In this document: positions 43,328-51,561 of the stretch, piece by piece
Position numbering within the stretch: the stretch's first letter is position 1
How the letters are laid out: every line of letters begins with the position of its first letter
NCBI GenBank assembly: GCA_947488155.1
Contig: CANKYK010000002.1
Coordinates: 688,001-752,000, forward strand
DNA length: 64,000 nucleotides
Reading direction: 5' to 3'
Source: an uncultured Erythrobacter sp.
GTDB taxonomy: Bacteria; Pseudomonadota; Alphaproteobacteria; Sphingomonadales; Sphingomonadaceae
Translations under genes and position numbers: made by a program
Notes under the pieces: model-generated
What the model saw: only the letters and a program-made list of their open reading frames with translations
What the model was told of the DNA's origin: nothing
The model's database searches: none

Positions 43328-44284
43328 TTGTCAGAGAATTTTCTTACGCTCGAAGAGTTTCGGAGCTTACTAAGTGATCAGTGGCAAAAACACGGGTTTG
43401 ACTCCAAATCCAGCGAGAGACCTGGATTAGAAGTGGCGCAAATGGTCGATGAATCTCGACGCCGTGGGGATACCAAAGTTCTGCCCTATGTAGATCTTTG
43501 GATTGGCATTTTAGATGAATTCCAAAGCTGGTTTATAAGCCTCGATGTAGTGATTTACAGCGAGCGTCGGAGCTCTTCTCTGAATGATTTTGAGAAGGCT
43601 TCAAGCCTCGTAGTTAAGAAAATTATCGCTGACACATTCGCAGTTCGTACTCTCGTGCTAGCGGGGTTCGATACGGCAGCCCGTCTCGTCTTGAGATCAT
43701 TGATAGAATATGCAGATTTTTTGGTGATGCTCATTCATGAGCCAAAGGTCGCTAGTGACTTCATTGACGCGGATGGACCGGAGGAAAATCAGAAATTTTG
43801 GGAGAAGCACATCAGGGGTGGCCGACTAAGAAAATCCACTCGTAGAGTTTTGCAGGATGTGCTGGGTGATGATCAAGCCGAATTAGCTGATTGGCTGTCG
43901 AACTGGGGTGGAAGAGACGAGAAGATACTTGGTGGCCTTGCTCACCCTAGTTGGGCTGGAGGTTACTTTTCGGCGATCACCTTTAAAGCGATGCGCGAGG
44001 ATGAGGCTTGGCTGGGAATTTGGGGAGATCGGGCAGATGTTTCTGCTGAAACCATTTTTATGTATATTAAGCGATTACTTCCTCTAATCATCTTCTCAGG
44101 CGAATTTCCTTTCGATTTCGACAAGGATCTGTTGGATCGCGAATATGACGAGAAAAATGAAATTCATTGGCATGTTGAGAAAGGACGGGCAGTTCTTGGT
44201 AGTCTATTGCTTTCTCTCGCAGATGAACGTTCATCCGGGAGGTTCTTTCCCGAATTAGACATGAGTTTCCTTCCTCAAGATTGA
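43328..44284 (+). CDS. Hypothetical protein, AT-richer accessory gene
   Basis: A 318-residue soluble protein starting at TTG 43328, with AGGT 8 bases upstream. It is mainly helical by composition. LVLAGFDTAARLVLRSLIEYADFLVML followed by HPSW resembles proteins in which a helix bundle senses an abortive-infection-like or SEC-C-type context, but I cannot name a family with confidence. Local base composition is noticeably more AT-rich than that of pgi and the helicase on each side, suggesting later acquisition. Confidence 0.6.
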   Translation: MSENFLTLEEFRSLLSDQWQKHGFDSKSSERPGLEVAQMVDESRRRGDTKVLPYVDLWIGILDEFQSWFISLDVVIYSERRSSSLNDFEKASSLVVKKIIADTFAVRTLVLAGFDTAARLVLRSLIEYADFLVMLIHEPKVASDFIDADGPEENQKFWEKHIRGGRLRKSTRRVLQDVLGDDQAELADWLSNWGGRDEKILGGLAHPSWAGGYFSAITFKAMREDEAWLGIWGDRADVSAETIFMYIKRLLPLIIFSGEFPFDFDKDLLDREYDEKNEIHWHVEKGRAVLGSLLLSLADERSSGRFFPELDMSFLPQD

Positions 44285-44427
44285 CTTTCCGCCCCTTCTC
44301 CCCCAAATGCTGCACCAGCGAAGCGCGCGAGCCAGCGTGAAGCGGCGATTGGACTAAACAATCCGCCCCGGCCGCGCCTCGGTTTATTTCACAGACTTCC
44401 CTTTTCACGCGGGTGGTTATTACCGGT

Positions 44428-44452
44428 CCCACAAAAGTAATACTTTTGTGGG
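44428..44452. promoter_or_regulatory. Perfect hairpin upstream of DEAD-box helicase gene
   Basis: CCCACAAAAGT/ACTTTTGTGGG makes an 11-bp perfect stem with a 3-base loop, 64 bases before the ATG at 44517. It has no trailing T-run in the rightward direction. It may be a leader hairpin of the helicase mRNA or an operator. The region 44285-44427 holds no gene. Confidence 0.4.
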
Positions 44453-44516
44453 TTCCCTTACCCCCGCGCCGCGCGAGCTAAGTCTCTGCGCGCCGCAAAT
44501 ATATTGCGAATTATCA

Positions 44517-46019
44517 ATGACAAATCCATCTGAACAGTCGGTCCAATTTGAAGACCTCGACCTGTCACAACCCATTCTTCAGGCATTGGACCTGAAGGGC
44601 TATACCACGCCAACCCCGATCCAGGCGCAGGCGATCCCGCCCGTTTTGGAAGGCCGCGACCTGCTGGGCATTGCGCAAACGGGCACCGGTAAAACGGCGG
44701 CATTCATGCTGCCTAGCATCGACCGGCTACGGACAAGCGACAATCAAATCCCGTTCAAGTCCTGCCGCATGTTGGTGCTCGCGCCGACCCGCGAGCTGGC
44801 CGGGCAAATCGCCCAAAGCGCCAAGGATTATGGCGCAATGGCGGGCATGAAAGTCCACTCCATTGTCGGCGGTACCAGCGTCAATAAAGACCGGAACAAG
44901 CTGCACCGTGGCACCGATGTTCTGGTCGCGACACCTGGCCGCTTGCTCGATTTGATCGATCAAAAAGCGTTCAACCTGTCCGGCGTCGAAATCCTGGTTC
45001 TCGACGAAGCGGATCAGATGCTCGACCTCGGTTTTATCCACGCCCTACGCCGGATCAGCCAATTGGTTCCGAAAGAGCGCCAGACGTTGTTTTTCTCGGC
45101 CACCATGCCGAAGCAGATCAAGGAGCTTGTGAAGGGCTATTGCCACAACCCGGTGCAGGTTTCCGTGACCCCGGAATCCTCCACGGCAGAGCGGATCGAT
45201 CAGTACCTCTTCATGGTGCAGCAGAATGAGAAGCAATCTCTGATCGAAATGGTTCTGTCTGGTCGCCATCAGGTGCCTGGTAAGATTGAGCGTGTGCTGG
45301 TCTTTACCCGGACAAAGCACGGTGCAGACCGCGTCGTGAAGAAGCTGGCGCAGTGCGGGATTGGCGCCAACGCGATCCACGGCAATAAGTCTCAGCCTCA
45401 GCGGGAGCGGGCGCTTAGCGAATTCAAACGCGCCAAAACTCCTGTGCTCGTGGCGACCGATGTGGCCGCGCGCGGAATCGATATTCCGGGCGTCAGCCAC
45501 GTCATCAACTACGAATTGCCCAATGTGCCTGAGCAATATGTGCACCGCATCGGGCGCACCGCGCGCGCTGGCAAAGATGGTGTGGCGATCGCATTTTGCG
45601 CCGAGGATGAGCGCGCTTACCTTAAAGACATCACTCGCACGACAGATGCCGAATTTGAGCGGCTCGACCTGCCGGAAAACTTTCGCGCTGTCGTGGAAGG
45701 CGTTGGCCCGACCAAGCCTGCGCCGCGCGGCCAAAACCGGGTGGCGAAGAAAAAGGTGCGTCCGAAACCCTTTGGTGGCCAGCGCTCCGGCGGCGGCAGG
45801 CCGCAGGGCGATGGCGCAGCAGGCGGCGGAGATGGCCGCCCACAAGGCAAGCCCAAGCAAAAGCATGGTGCGCGCAAAGGCCGTCCTAATCGCAGCGGCG
45901 GCGGTGGTGGCGGCGGACGTCCCGGTGGCGGCGGAGGTCGTCCGGGTGGTGGTGGCCGTGGTCGCTCAGGCGGAGGCGGTCGGCCCGGTGGTGGGCGCAC
46001 TGGCGCTCGCACCTCGTAA
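44517..46019 (+). CDS. DEAD-box RNA helicase, RhlE-like
   Basis: A 500-residue RNA helicase. The Q motif is YTTPTPIQAQAIPP; AQTGTGKT, PTRELAGQ, DEADQMLDLG, SAT and HRIGRTARAG are all present. The C-terminal ~100 residues are a basic, then Gly/Arg/Pro-rich tail (GGGGGRPGGGGG pattern), as in RhlE proteins associated with RNA degradation and ribosome assembly. It lacks the DbpA-type domain of the other helicase at 1192. The start at 44517 gives a normal N-terminus; upstream TTG or GTG would add an unrelated leader. Confidence 0.93.
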   Translation: MTNPSEQSVQFEDLDLSQPILQALDLKGYTTPTPIQAQAIPPVLEGRDLLGIAQTGTGKTAAFMLPSIDRLRTSDNQIPFKSCRMLVLAPTRELAGQIAQSAKDYGAMAGMKVHSIVGGTSVNKDRNKLHRGTDVLVATPGRLLDLIDQKAFNLSGVEILVLDEADQMLDLGFIHALRRISQLVPKERQTLFFSATMPKQIKELVKGYCHNPVQVSVTPESSTAERIDQYLFMVQQNEKQSLIEMVLSGRHQVPGKIERVLVFTRTKHGADRVVKKLAQCGIGANAIHGNKSQPQRERALSEFKRAKTPVLVATDVAARGIDIPGVSHVINYELPNVPEQYVHRIGRTARAGKDGVAIAFCAEDERAYLKDITRTTDAEFERLDLPENFRAVVEGVGPTKPAPRGQNRVAKKKVRPKPFGGQRSGGGRPQGDGAAGGGDGRPQGKPKQKHGARKGRPNRSGGGGGGGRPGGGGGRPGGGGRGRSGGGGRPGGGRTGARTS

Positions 46020-46128
46020 GGGTAACCAAGCGGCGTTCGTGCGCGAATAGTTCCTCAAATGAATTGCACGCTTGGCAACACCCTTGTGGGTCGTCATATC
46101 GCGCGCAGCATAAAGGAGTATCGCCGCA

Positions 46129-47475
46129 ATGGCTGAGTATGATTTCGACCTCTTCACCATCGGAGCGGGTTCCGGAGGCGTCCGCGCCAGCCGCATAGCC
46201 GCCGCGCATGGCGCGCGCGTTGCCGTTGCCGAAGAATACCGCGTCGGCGGCACCTGCGTTATTCGCGGGTGTGTGCCGAAGAAGATGCTCGTTTATGGTG
46301 CGCATTTCGCCGAAGACCTTGAGGATGCGCAGCAATTTGGCTGGACCATTGAGGGCAAGAGCTTCGACTGGGTGAAGCTGCGCGACAATGTGCAGACCGA
46401 TATTGACCGGCTTGAGGGCCTGTACGGCGAAACGCTCGGCAATCATGGAGTTGAAGTGTTCCGGGAGCGCGCCGAAATTTCGGGCGATCACGAAATCACT
46501 TTGGCGAGCGGCAAGGTCGTCACCGCGAAATACATCTTGATTGCCACTGGTGCGACGCCGCAACGATTGGAATTTCCAGGCGCTGAACATGCGATCACCT
46601 CCAATGAGGCGTTCCATCTCGACGCGCTGCCGAAACGCGTGATGATCGCTGGCGGCGGTTACATCGCGAACGAGTTTGCTGGCATCTTTAACGAGTTTGG
46701 CAGCAAGGTGTGCATCGTCAATCGATCGGACCAATTGCTGCGTGGCTATGATGAAAGCCTGCGTGACCGTTTGCTTCAGATCAGCCTGATGAAGGGCATT
46801 CAATTCCACTTCAACACGACCTTTGAGGCGATCACCAAAAACGATGACGGCTCGCTTTATGTTCAGTTGAACGGGGACGATGATGTCGACGTCGATATGG
46901 TGATGTTCGCGACCGGTCGCAGGCCGAATATTGACGGGCTGGGTCTAGAGACGGTCGGCGTTGAAACGGGTAAGGGCGGGGCGATCAAGGTCGACGATTT
47001 CAGTCAGACCAACGTCGATTATATCTATGCGGTGGGTGATGTGACCGACCGCGTGCAGCTGACCCCGGTTGCCATTCGTGAGGGGCACGCATTTGCTGAC
47101 ACTGTTTTCGGCGACAATCCGCGTACGGTCGATCATTCTTGCATCCCGAGCGCAGTTTTCAGCCACCCGCCGATTGCCGCAGTTGGCATGACGGAAGGCG
47201 AAGCGCGCAACGCACTTGGCAACATCAAGGTGTTCCAGTCTGATTTCCGCCCGATGAAAAACGTTGTGGCTGGTCGCAATGAGCGCGGCCTTTATAAGAT
47301 GGTCGTCAATGCGGCGACAGATCAGATTGTTGGAATCCATATGATTGGACCCGAATCGCCTGAAATCATGCAGGCAGCGGCAGTGGCCATCAAAGCCGGT
47401 TTGACCAAGGCAGATTTCGACGCAACGGTCGCTATCCACCCGACCATGGCTGAGGAATTGGTGCTGTTGAAGTAA
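46129..47475 (+). CDS. gor: Glutathione-disulfide reductase
   Basis: A 448-residue FAD-dependent class I pyridine nucleotide-disulfide oxidoreductase. It has the N-terminal FAD motif TIGAGSGGVRASRIAA, redox Cys43 and Cys48 in GGTCVIRGCVPKK, the NAD(P)H motif AGGGYIANEFAGIF, FAD motif AVGDVTDRVQLTPVA and the C-terminal active-site HPTMAEE. It keeps glutathione reduced. It lies downstream of the helicase by 109 bases, with no gene in between. Confidence 0.93.
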   Translation: MAEYDFDLFTIGAGSGGVRASRIAAAHGARVAVAEEYRVGGTCVIRGCVPKKMLVYGAHFAEDLEDAQQFGWTIEGKSFDWVKLRDNVQTDIDRLEGLYGETLGNHGVEVFRERAEISGDHEITLASGKVVTAKYILIATGATPQRLEFPGAEHAITSNEAFHLDALPKRVMIAGGGYIANEFAGIFNEFGSKVCIVNRSDQLLRGYDESLRDRLLQISLMKGIQFHFNTTFEAITKNDDGSLYVQLNGDDDVDVDMVMFATGRRPNIDGLGLETVGVETGKGGAIKVDDFSQTNVDYIYAVGDVTDRVQLTPVAIREGHAFADTVFGDNPRTVDHSCIPSAVFSHPPIAAVGMTEGEARNALGNIKVFQSDFRPMKNVVAGRNERGLYKMVVNAATDQIVGIHMIGPESPEIMQAAAVAIKAGLTKADFDATVAIHPTMAEELVLLK

Positions 47476-47521
47476 GGCCGGGAACTGGTGCTGCCGATAT
47501 TGGCGCGCTAGTCTGCGTTTC

Positions 47522-48244
47522 ATGGATCTGAACAACAAAACCATATTACTCACCGGCGGGACCGCTGGGATTGGACGCGCAATGGCGCGTCAGCTCAAAG
47601 GCAAGGGGGCGCATGCCGTGCTCACCGGTCGCAATTCTGAGCGAATAGCGGCGATGCAGGGGGAGGGCTTTGAGGTGCTCTCAGCTGACCTTTCCAATGC
47701 TGGCGGTGTGGATGCGCTGCTGACGGAATGGGGTGAGCGCGATCTTGATGTCTTGATCAACAATGCCGGGCAATTGGTTGACCATGATTTTCGCGCTGGG
47801 ACGCCGAATGCCGATGCCGCAGATGATGCGATCTACGCCAATCTCAACGCGCCAATTCGCCTGACGGTTGCGCTTGCTCCGCGCCTGAAAACGCAAACGG
47901 AAGCGGCGATCGTGAACGTCACCTCCGGCCTTGCCATTGCCCCTGCCGCACGCACCCCGGTTTATTGCGCGACCAAGGCCGGGCTACGCTCCTACACGCT
48001 TGCCCTGCGAAAGCAGCTGTCTCGAACCAATGTTTCCGTGATTGAGGCGCTGCCTCCGGTTGTTGATACGCAAATGAATGCGGACAATGATATGAGCAAG
48101 CTATCACCAGAAGAATGCGCCGCTCAGATTATCGCCGCGCTGGAGAACGGGCGGGACGAGGCAAATGTTGGCATGACAAAAGCACTCAGAATTGTGGACT
48201 CGATCTCCCCCGCACTTGCTCGCAAAGTGATGCTGCGGTTTTGA
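47522..48244 (+). CDS. Short-chain dehydrogenase/reductase, DltE-like
   Basis: A 240-residue NAD(P)-binding Rossmann enzyme. TGGTAGIGRAMA is the nucleotide loop, NNAGQ the structural motif, and the Ser-Tyr-Lys catalytic set is visible at VNVTSG...PVYCATKAGL. It resembles the DltE/YciK subgroup of classical SDRs. The substrate is unknown. It sits 47 bases after glutathione reductase and 69 bases before pccB, so it might share a transcript with either. Confidence 0.82.
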   Translation: MDLNNKTILLTGGTAGIGRAMARQLKGKGAHAVLTGRNSERIAAMQGEGFEVLSADLSNAGGVDALLTEWGERDLDVLINNAGQLVDHDFRAGTPNADAADDAIYANLNAPIRLTVALAPRLKTQTEAAIVNVTSGLAIAPAARTPVYCATKAGLRSYTLALRKQLSRTNVSVIEALPPVVDTQMNADNDMSKLSPEECAAQIIAALENGRDEANVGMTKALRIVDSISPALARKVMLRF

Positions 48245-48313
48245 TACGTTGACGCTGCCGCGCCGCTCCGGCAACGACCGCAGCGTAATTTTAAGCAACT
48301 TCAGGGGCAAGAG

Positions 48314-49846
48314 ATGTCTGCCAATATCGCTGAGATGGAACGTCGCCGTGATGCCGCCAAAATGGGTGGCGGGGAAAAGCGGATTGCCGCGCAGCATGCC
48401 AAGGGCAAATTGACCGCACGCGAACGACTGGACGTTCTGCTGGATGAAGGCAGTTTTGAAGAGCTCGACACCTATGTAGAGCATGACTGCGTCGATTTTG
48501 GCATGGCGGATCAAAAGATCCCGGGCGACGGTGTGGTGACGGGCAGCGGCACGATCAATGGCCGCCTGGTTTATGTTTACAGTCAGGATTTTACCGTTTT
48601 CGGCGGTAGCCTGTCGAAACGCCATGCGGAGAAAATCTGCAAGGTGATGGATAATGCGATGAAGGTGGGCGCGCCTGTCATCGGCCTCAACGATTCCGGC
48701 GGTGCACGTATTCAGGAAGGCGTCGCCTCGCTCGGCGGATATGCGGATGTCTTCCAAAAGAACGTTCTTGCAAGCGGCGTTGTGCCTCAGCTCTCGCTGA
48801 TCATGGGGCCATGCGCAGGCGGGGCGGTGTACTCGCCTGCGATGACCGACTTCATCTTTATGGTGAAGGACAGCTCCTATATGTTTGTGACCGGGCCTGA
48901 CGTGGTCAAAACGGTGACGAATGAGGAAGTGACGCAGGAGGAATTGGGCGGTGCGGTGACGCACACGACCAAGACCAGCGTTGCCGACAATGCGTTTGAA
49001 AACGATATTGAGACTCTGCTCGCGACCCGCAAGTTCTTTGACTACCTGCCGCTGTCCAACCGCGAAGAGGCGCCGGAATATGTCACCAGGGATCCATGGG
49101 ACCGCGAAGAACCATCGCTTGATACGCTGATCCCTGACAATGCGAACCAGCCCTATGACATGCATGAGGTGATCGCGAAGACGCTGGACGAGGGCGATTT
49201 TTTCGAGATTCAGCCCGCCCATGCGGCGAACATCATTTGCGGGTTTGGCCGGGTGGAAGGGCGCACCGTTGGTGTGGTCGCGAACCAGCCAATGGTGCTC
49301 GCCGGCGTGCTCGACATCAATGCGTCGAAGAAGGCCGCGCGCTTTGTGCGGTTCTGTGATGCGTTCGAGATTCCGATCCTCACTTTGGTCGACGTCCCGG
49401 GCTTTCTGCCGGGCACCGATCAGGAGCATAATGGCATCATCAAACACGGCGCGAAACTGCTGTTCGCTTACGGCGAGGCGACCGTTCCGAAGATCACTAT
49501 TATCACGCGCAAAGCCTATGGCGGAGCGTATGACGTCATGGCGTCAAAGCATTTGCGCGGAGACCTCAATTACGCCTGGCCTACGGCAGAGATTGCAGTG
49601 ATGGGCGCGAAGGGCGCGGTGGAAATTATCTTCCGTCAGGACCGCGGCGATGCGGAAAAGATCGCTGAGAAAACCAAGGAATATGAAGACCGCTTTGCGA
49701 ACCCATTCGTAGCGGCATCGCGCGGCTATATTGACGAAGTGATCTACCCGCACTCAACCCGGCGCCGGGTTGCTCTGGGGTTCAGAAAACTGCGTACAAA
49801 GCAGCTCGAGAACCCGTGGAAGAAGCATGATAATATTCCGCTGTGA
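48314..49846 (+). CDS. pccB: Propionyl-CoA carboxylase beta subunit
   Basis: A 510-residue carboxyltransferase subunit. [16 protein letters not shown] at the N-terminus, [39 protein letters not shown] (biotin/acyl-CoA oxyanion loops) and [25 protein letters not shown] are the family's hallmarks. With the alpha subunit at 56813 it carboxylates propionyl-CoA to methylmalonyl-CoA. Adjacent mutase and epimerase genes support propionyl-CoA rather than acetyl-CoA as substrate. It overlaps the 88-residue membrane gene by GTGA. Confidence 0.93.
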   Translation: MSANIAEMERRRDAAKMGGGEKRIAAQHAKGKLTARERLDVLLDEGSFEELDTYVEHDCVDFGMADQKIPGDGVVTGSGTINGRLVYVYSQDFTVFGGSLSKRHAEKICKVMDNAMKVGAPVIGLNDSGGARIQEGVASLGGYADVFQKNVLASGVVPQLSLIMGPCAGGAVYSPAMTDFIFMVKDSSYMFVTGPDVVKTVTNEEVTQEELGGAVTHTTKTSVADNAFENDIETLLATRKFFDYLPLSNREEAPEYVTRDPWDREEPSLDTLIPDNANQPYDMHEVIAKTLDEGDFFEIQPAHAANIICGFGRVEGRTVGVVANQPMVLAGVLDINASKKAARFVRFCDAFEIPILTLVDVPGFLPGTDQEHNGIIKHGAKLLFAYGEATVPKITIITRKAYGGAYDVMASKHLRGDLNYAWPTAEIAVMGAKGAVEIIFRQDRGDAEKIAEKTKEYEDRFANPFVAASRGYIDEVIYPHSTRRRVALGFRKLRTKQLENPWKKHDNIPL

Positions 49847-50109
49847 TTGAAGCTGCGATCCTCCCACTTTTCCTGATGTTGGCATCAGGGCTGCTGTCTG
49901 GACTTATCGGTTCCACAGCCATTTCGGCTTTAAGGCAGAACCAATTGTTGGAAGCGGGCCTCCACTTGGTGCAACGGGAGTCGTCCCCGTTAAGGTTCTG
50001 GACCATTGTGGCTTGGCGTTCGCTTCTTGCAGCTATTGCTATGTTGCTTGCAATCTATGGGCTGCTAGCCGTTTTGGGTGCCTTTGGAATTATCAAGATC
50101 GAATTGTAG
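49843..50109 (+). CDS. Small two-helix membrane protein in the propionate operon
   Basis: An 88-residue protein starting at GTG 49843, overlapping the pccB stop by GTGA. It has hydrophobic segments at about residues 3-28 ([22 protein letters not shown]) and 57-83 ([23 protein letters not shown]), with a charged connecting loop. No family is recognised. Coupling to pccB suggests a membrane-linked accessory role, but this is inference. Confidence 0.65.
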   Translation: MIEAAILPLFLMLASGLLSGLIGSTAISALRQNQLLEAGLHLVQRESSPLRFWTIVAWRSLLAAIAMLLAIYGLLAVLGAFGIIKIEL

Positions 50110-50138
50110 CCAAAAGGGCATTGGACAATAGGAATTCT

Positions 50139-50579
50139 ATGAAACTCGGCAGACTTAATCACGTGGGCGTTGCGACGCCAAGTATCGCCGACTCCATCGC
50201 GCACTATCGCGATGTGATGGGTGCGACCTCGATCTCGGATGAAATCATTCTGGAAGATCGCGGCCTCAAAGTCGTGTTTGTCGATACGCCCACCCACTCT
50301 GGCATGAATGGCACCCAGATCGAGCTGATCGAAGAGCTGAAACCCGGCGAGACCGCGATCAGTGCATTTCTGGCGAAAAATCCTTTGGGCGGACAGCATC
50401 ACGTCTGTTTTGAGGTCGATGACATTGACGAGGCTCGCGTATGGCTTGAAGGGCAGGGCAAGCGCATCCTTGGCCCGACCATTCCCGGAGCGCACGGCAC
50501 GCCGATCTTCTTTGTGCATCCTAAGGATATGCAAGGCATGCTGACCGAGATTATGGAAACGCCCAAGGGCGCGCATTGA
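50139..50579 (+). CDS. mce: Methylmalonyl-CoA epimerase
   Basis: A 146-residue vicinal-oxygen-chelate enzyme interconverting (S)- and (R)-methylmalonyl-CoA. LNHVGVATPSIADSIAHYRDVMG, FVDTPTHSGMNGTQIELIE and GGQHHVCFEVDD supply the metal-binding His and Glu residues; HPKDMQGMLTEIM ends the protein. The ATG at 50139 follows a weak AGGA. Its position between the carboxylase and mutase genes is the classical propionate pathway arrangement. Confidence 0.92.
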   Translation: MKLGRLNHVGVATPSIADSIAHYRDVMGATSISDEIILEDRGLKVVFVDTPTHSGMNGTQIELIEELKPGETAISAFLAKNPLGGQHHVCFEVDDIDEARVWLEGQGKRILGPTIPGAHGTPIFFVHPKDMQGMLTEIMETPKGAH

Positions 50580-50587
50580 AATTCCTT

Positions 50588-50661
50588 CGTCATCCTGAAC
50601 TCGTTTCAGGATAACGAGCACACAAAACAACGCGTTATGCTGAAACAAGTTCAGCATGACG
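50588..50661. repeat. 74-bp palindromic repeat, copy 1
   Basis: Two 24-base arms (50588-50611 and 50638-50661) are inverted copies of each other with 3 mismatches. Each arm contains an imperfect smaller palindrome CTGAA-N5-TTCAG. A second copy of the same 74-bp length lies at 51479. This is a REP-like element. The 3' arm ends just before the leader of the enoyl-CoA hydratase gene. Confidence 0.85.
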
Positions 50662-50683
50662 GAAAATCGGAGAGAGCAGCGAT

Positions 50684-51469
50684 ATGACCTACGAAACAAT
50701 CCTCGTGACCCGTGATGGCCCATTGCTGACGGTCACGCTCAATCGGCCAGACCGGCTCAACGCGATGCCGCCGCAAATGGCCGATGAGATTTGCGATGTG
50801 TTCTACGATCTGGGCGATGCTCGTGCGGTGCTCATCACGGGTGAAGGTAAGGGCTTTTGCTCTGGCGCAGACCTTTCCGCACGCGGCGATCGCAGCGAGG
50901 CGGACCTTAAGGGCGGTAGCCACAAGGCGCTGCAAAACCATTATAACCCCGCGATCAGCCAAGTGCTGCGCGCGCCTGTGCCAGTGATTTGTGCGGTCAA
51001 TGGTCCGGCGGCTGGCGTCGGCTGTTCGCTTGCTTTGGCAGCGGATTTTACCATCGCCAGCAAGTCCGCTTATTTCCTTCAGGCTTTCGTCAATATCGGC
51101 CTGGTGCCTGACGGCGGTTCGACCTGGCTCCTGTCCCGCGCGATTGGCCGCGCTCGCGCGACGCGCATGATGATGCTGGGCGAAAAAATCGGCGGTGAGC
51201 AGGCGGAAGAATGGGGTCTAGTCTATAAGGCTGTGGAGCCGGATCAACTGATGAGCGAAGCGCGCACCTTGGCAGAAAAGCTCGCCAATGGGCCGACTCA
51301 AGCGATCCGCATGATCAAAGAGAACCTCAATCTGGCGCTTGATGGCACAGTCCAACAGGTGTTTGTCCAAGAGGCCGAGGCTCAGCGCATTGCCGGAGTC
51401 AGTGAAGACGCGAAAGAGGGCGGCATGGCTTTCCTCGAAAAGCGCAAGGCCGAATTTAAGGGGGCGTAA
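50684..51469 (+). CDS. Enoyl-CoA hydratase/isomerase family protein
   Basis: A 261-residue crotonase-fold enzyme. LNRPDRLNAMPPQMADEI, GKGFCSGADLS (oxyanion-hole loop) and ADFTIASKSAYFLQAFVNIGLVPDGGSTWLL are typical; the catalytic Glu pair cannot be fixed without alignment. It may hydrate an enoyl-CoA from fatty-acid or branched-chain catabolism that feeds propionyl-CoA into this cluster. A GGAGAG box precedes its ATG. It is flanked by the two copies of the 74-bp palindromic repeat, so it may be a later addition to the operon. Confidence 0.88.
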   Translation: MTYETILVTRDGPLLTVTLNRPDRLNAMPPQMADEICDVFYDLGDARAVLITGEGKGFCSGADLSARGDRSEADLKGGSHKALQNHYNPAISQVLRAPVPVICAVNGPAAGVGCSLALAADFTIASKSAYFLQAFVNIGLVPDGGSTWLLSRAIGRARATRMMMLGEKIGGEQAEEWGLVYKAVEPDQLMSEARTLAEKLANGPTQAIRMIKENLNLALDGTVQQVFVQEAEAQRIAGVSEDAKEGGMAFLEKRKAEFKGA

Positions 51470-51478
51470 CCCTCTCCA

Positions 51479-51552
51479 CGTCATCCTGAACTTGTTTCAG
51501 GATAGCCCTCCCTGTAGGCACATTGTTATGCTGAAACGAGTTCAGCATGACG
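51479..51552. repeat. 74-bp palindromic repeat, copy 2
   Basis: Arms at 51479-51502 and 51529-51552 match copy 1 (50588-50661) except at a few positions, with a different central spacer. The right arm ends GACGGAATTGAGT, so part of the mutase ribosome-binding site (GGA, 8 bases before ATG 51562) lies at the border of the repeat. Confidence 0.85.
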
Positions 51553-51561
51553 GAATTGAGT

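Noticed and set aside
45045..45866. 273-codon reverse open frame over the second DEAD-box helicase
   Set aside because: A shadow of the sense gene; the sense strand has every helicase motif.
48104..49447. 447-codon reverse open frame across the pccB gene
   Set aside because: The sense strand encodes an intact carboxyltransferase; the reverse product has no family features.
51547..51561. Upstream ATG for methylmalonyl-CoA mutase
   Set aside because: It falls within the right arm of the 74-bp palindromic repeat, and ATG 51562 has a better-placed GGA box.
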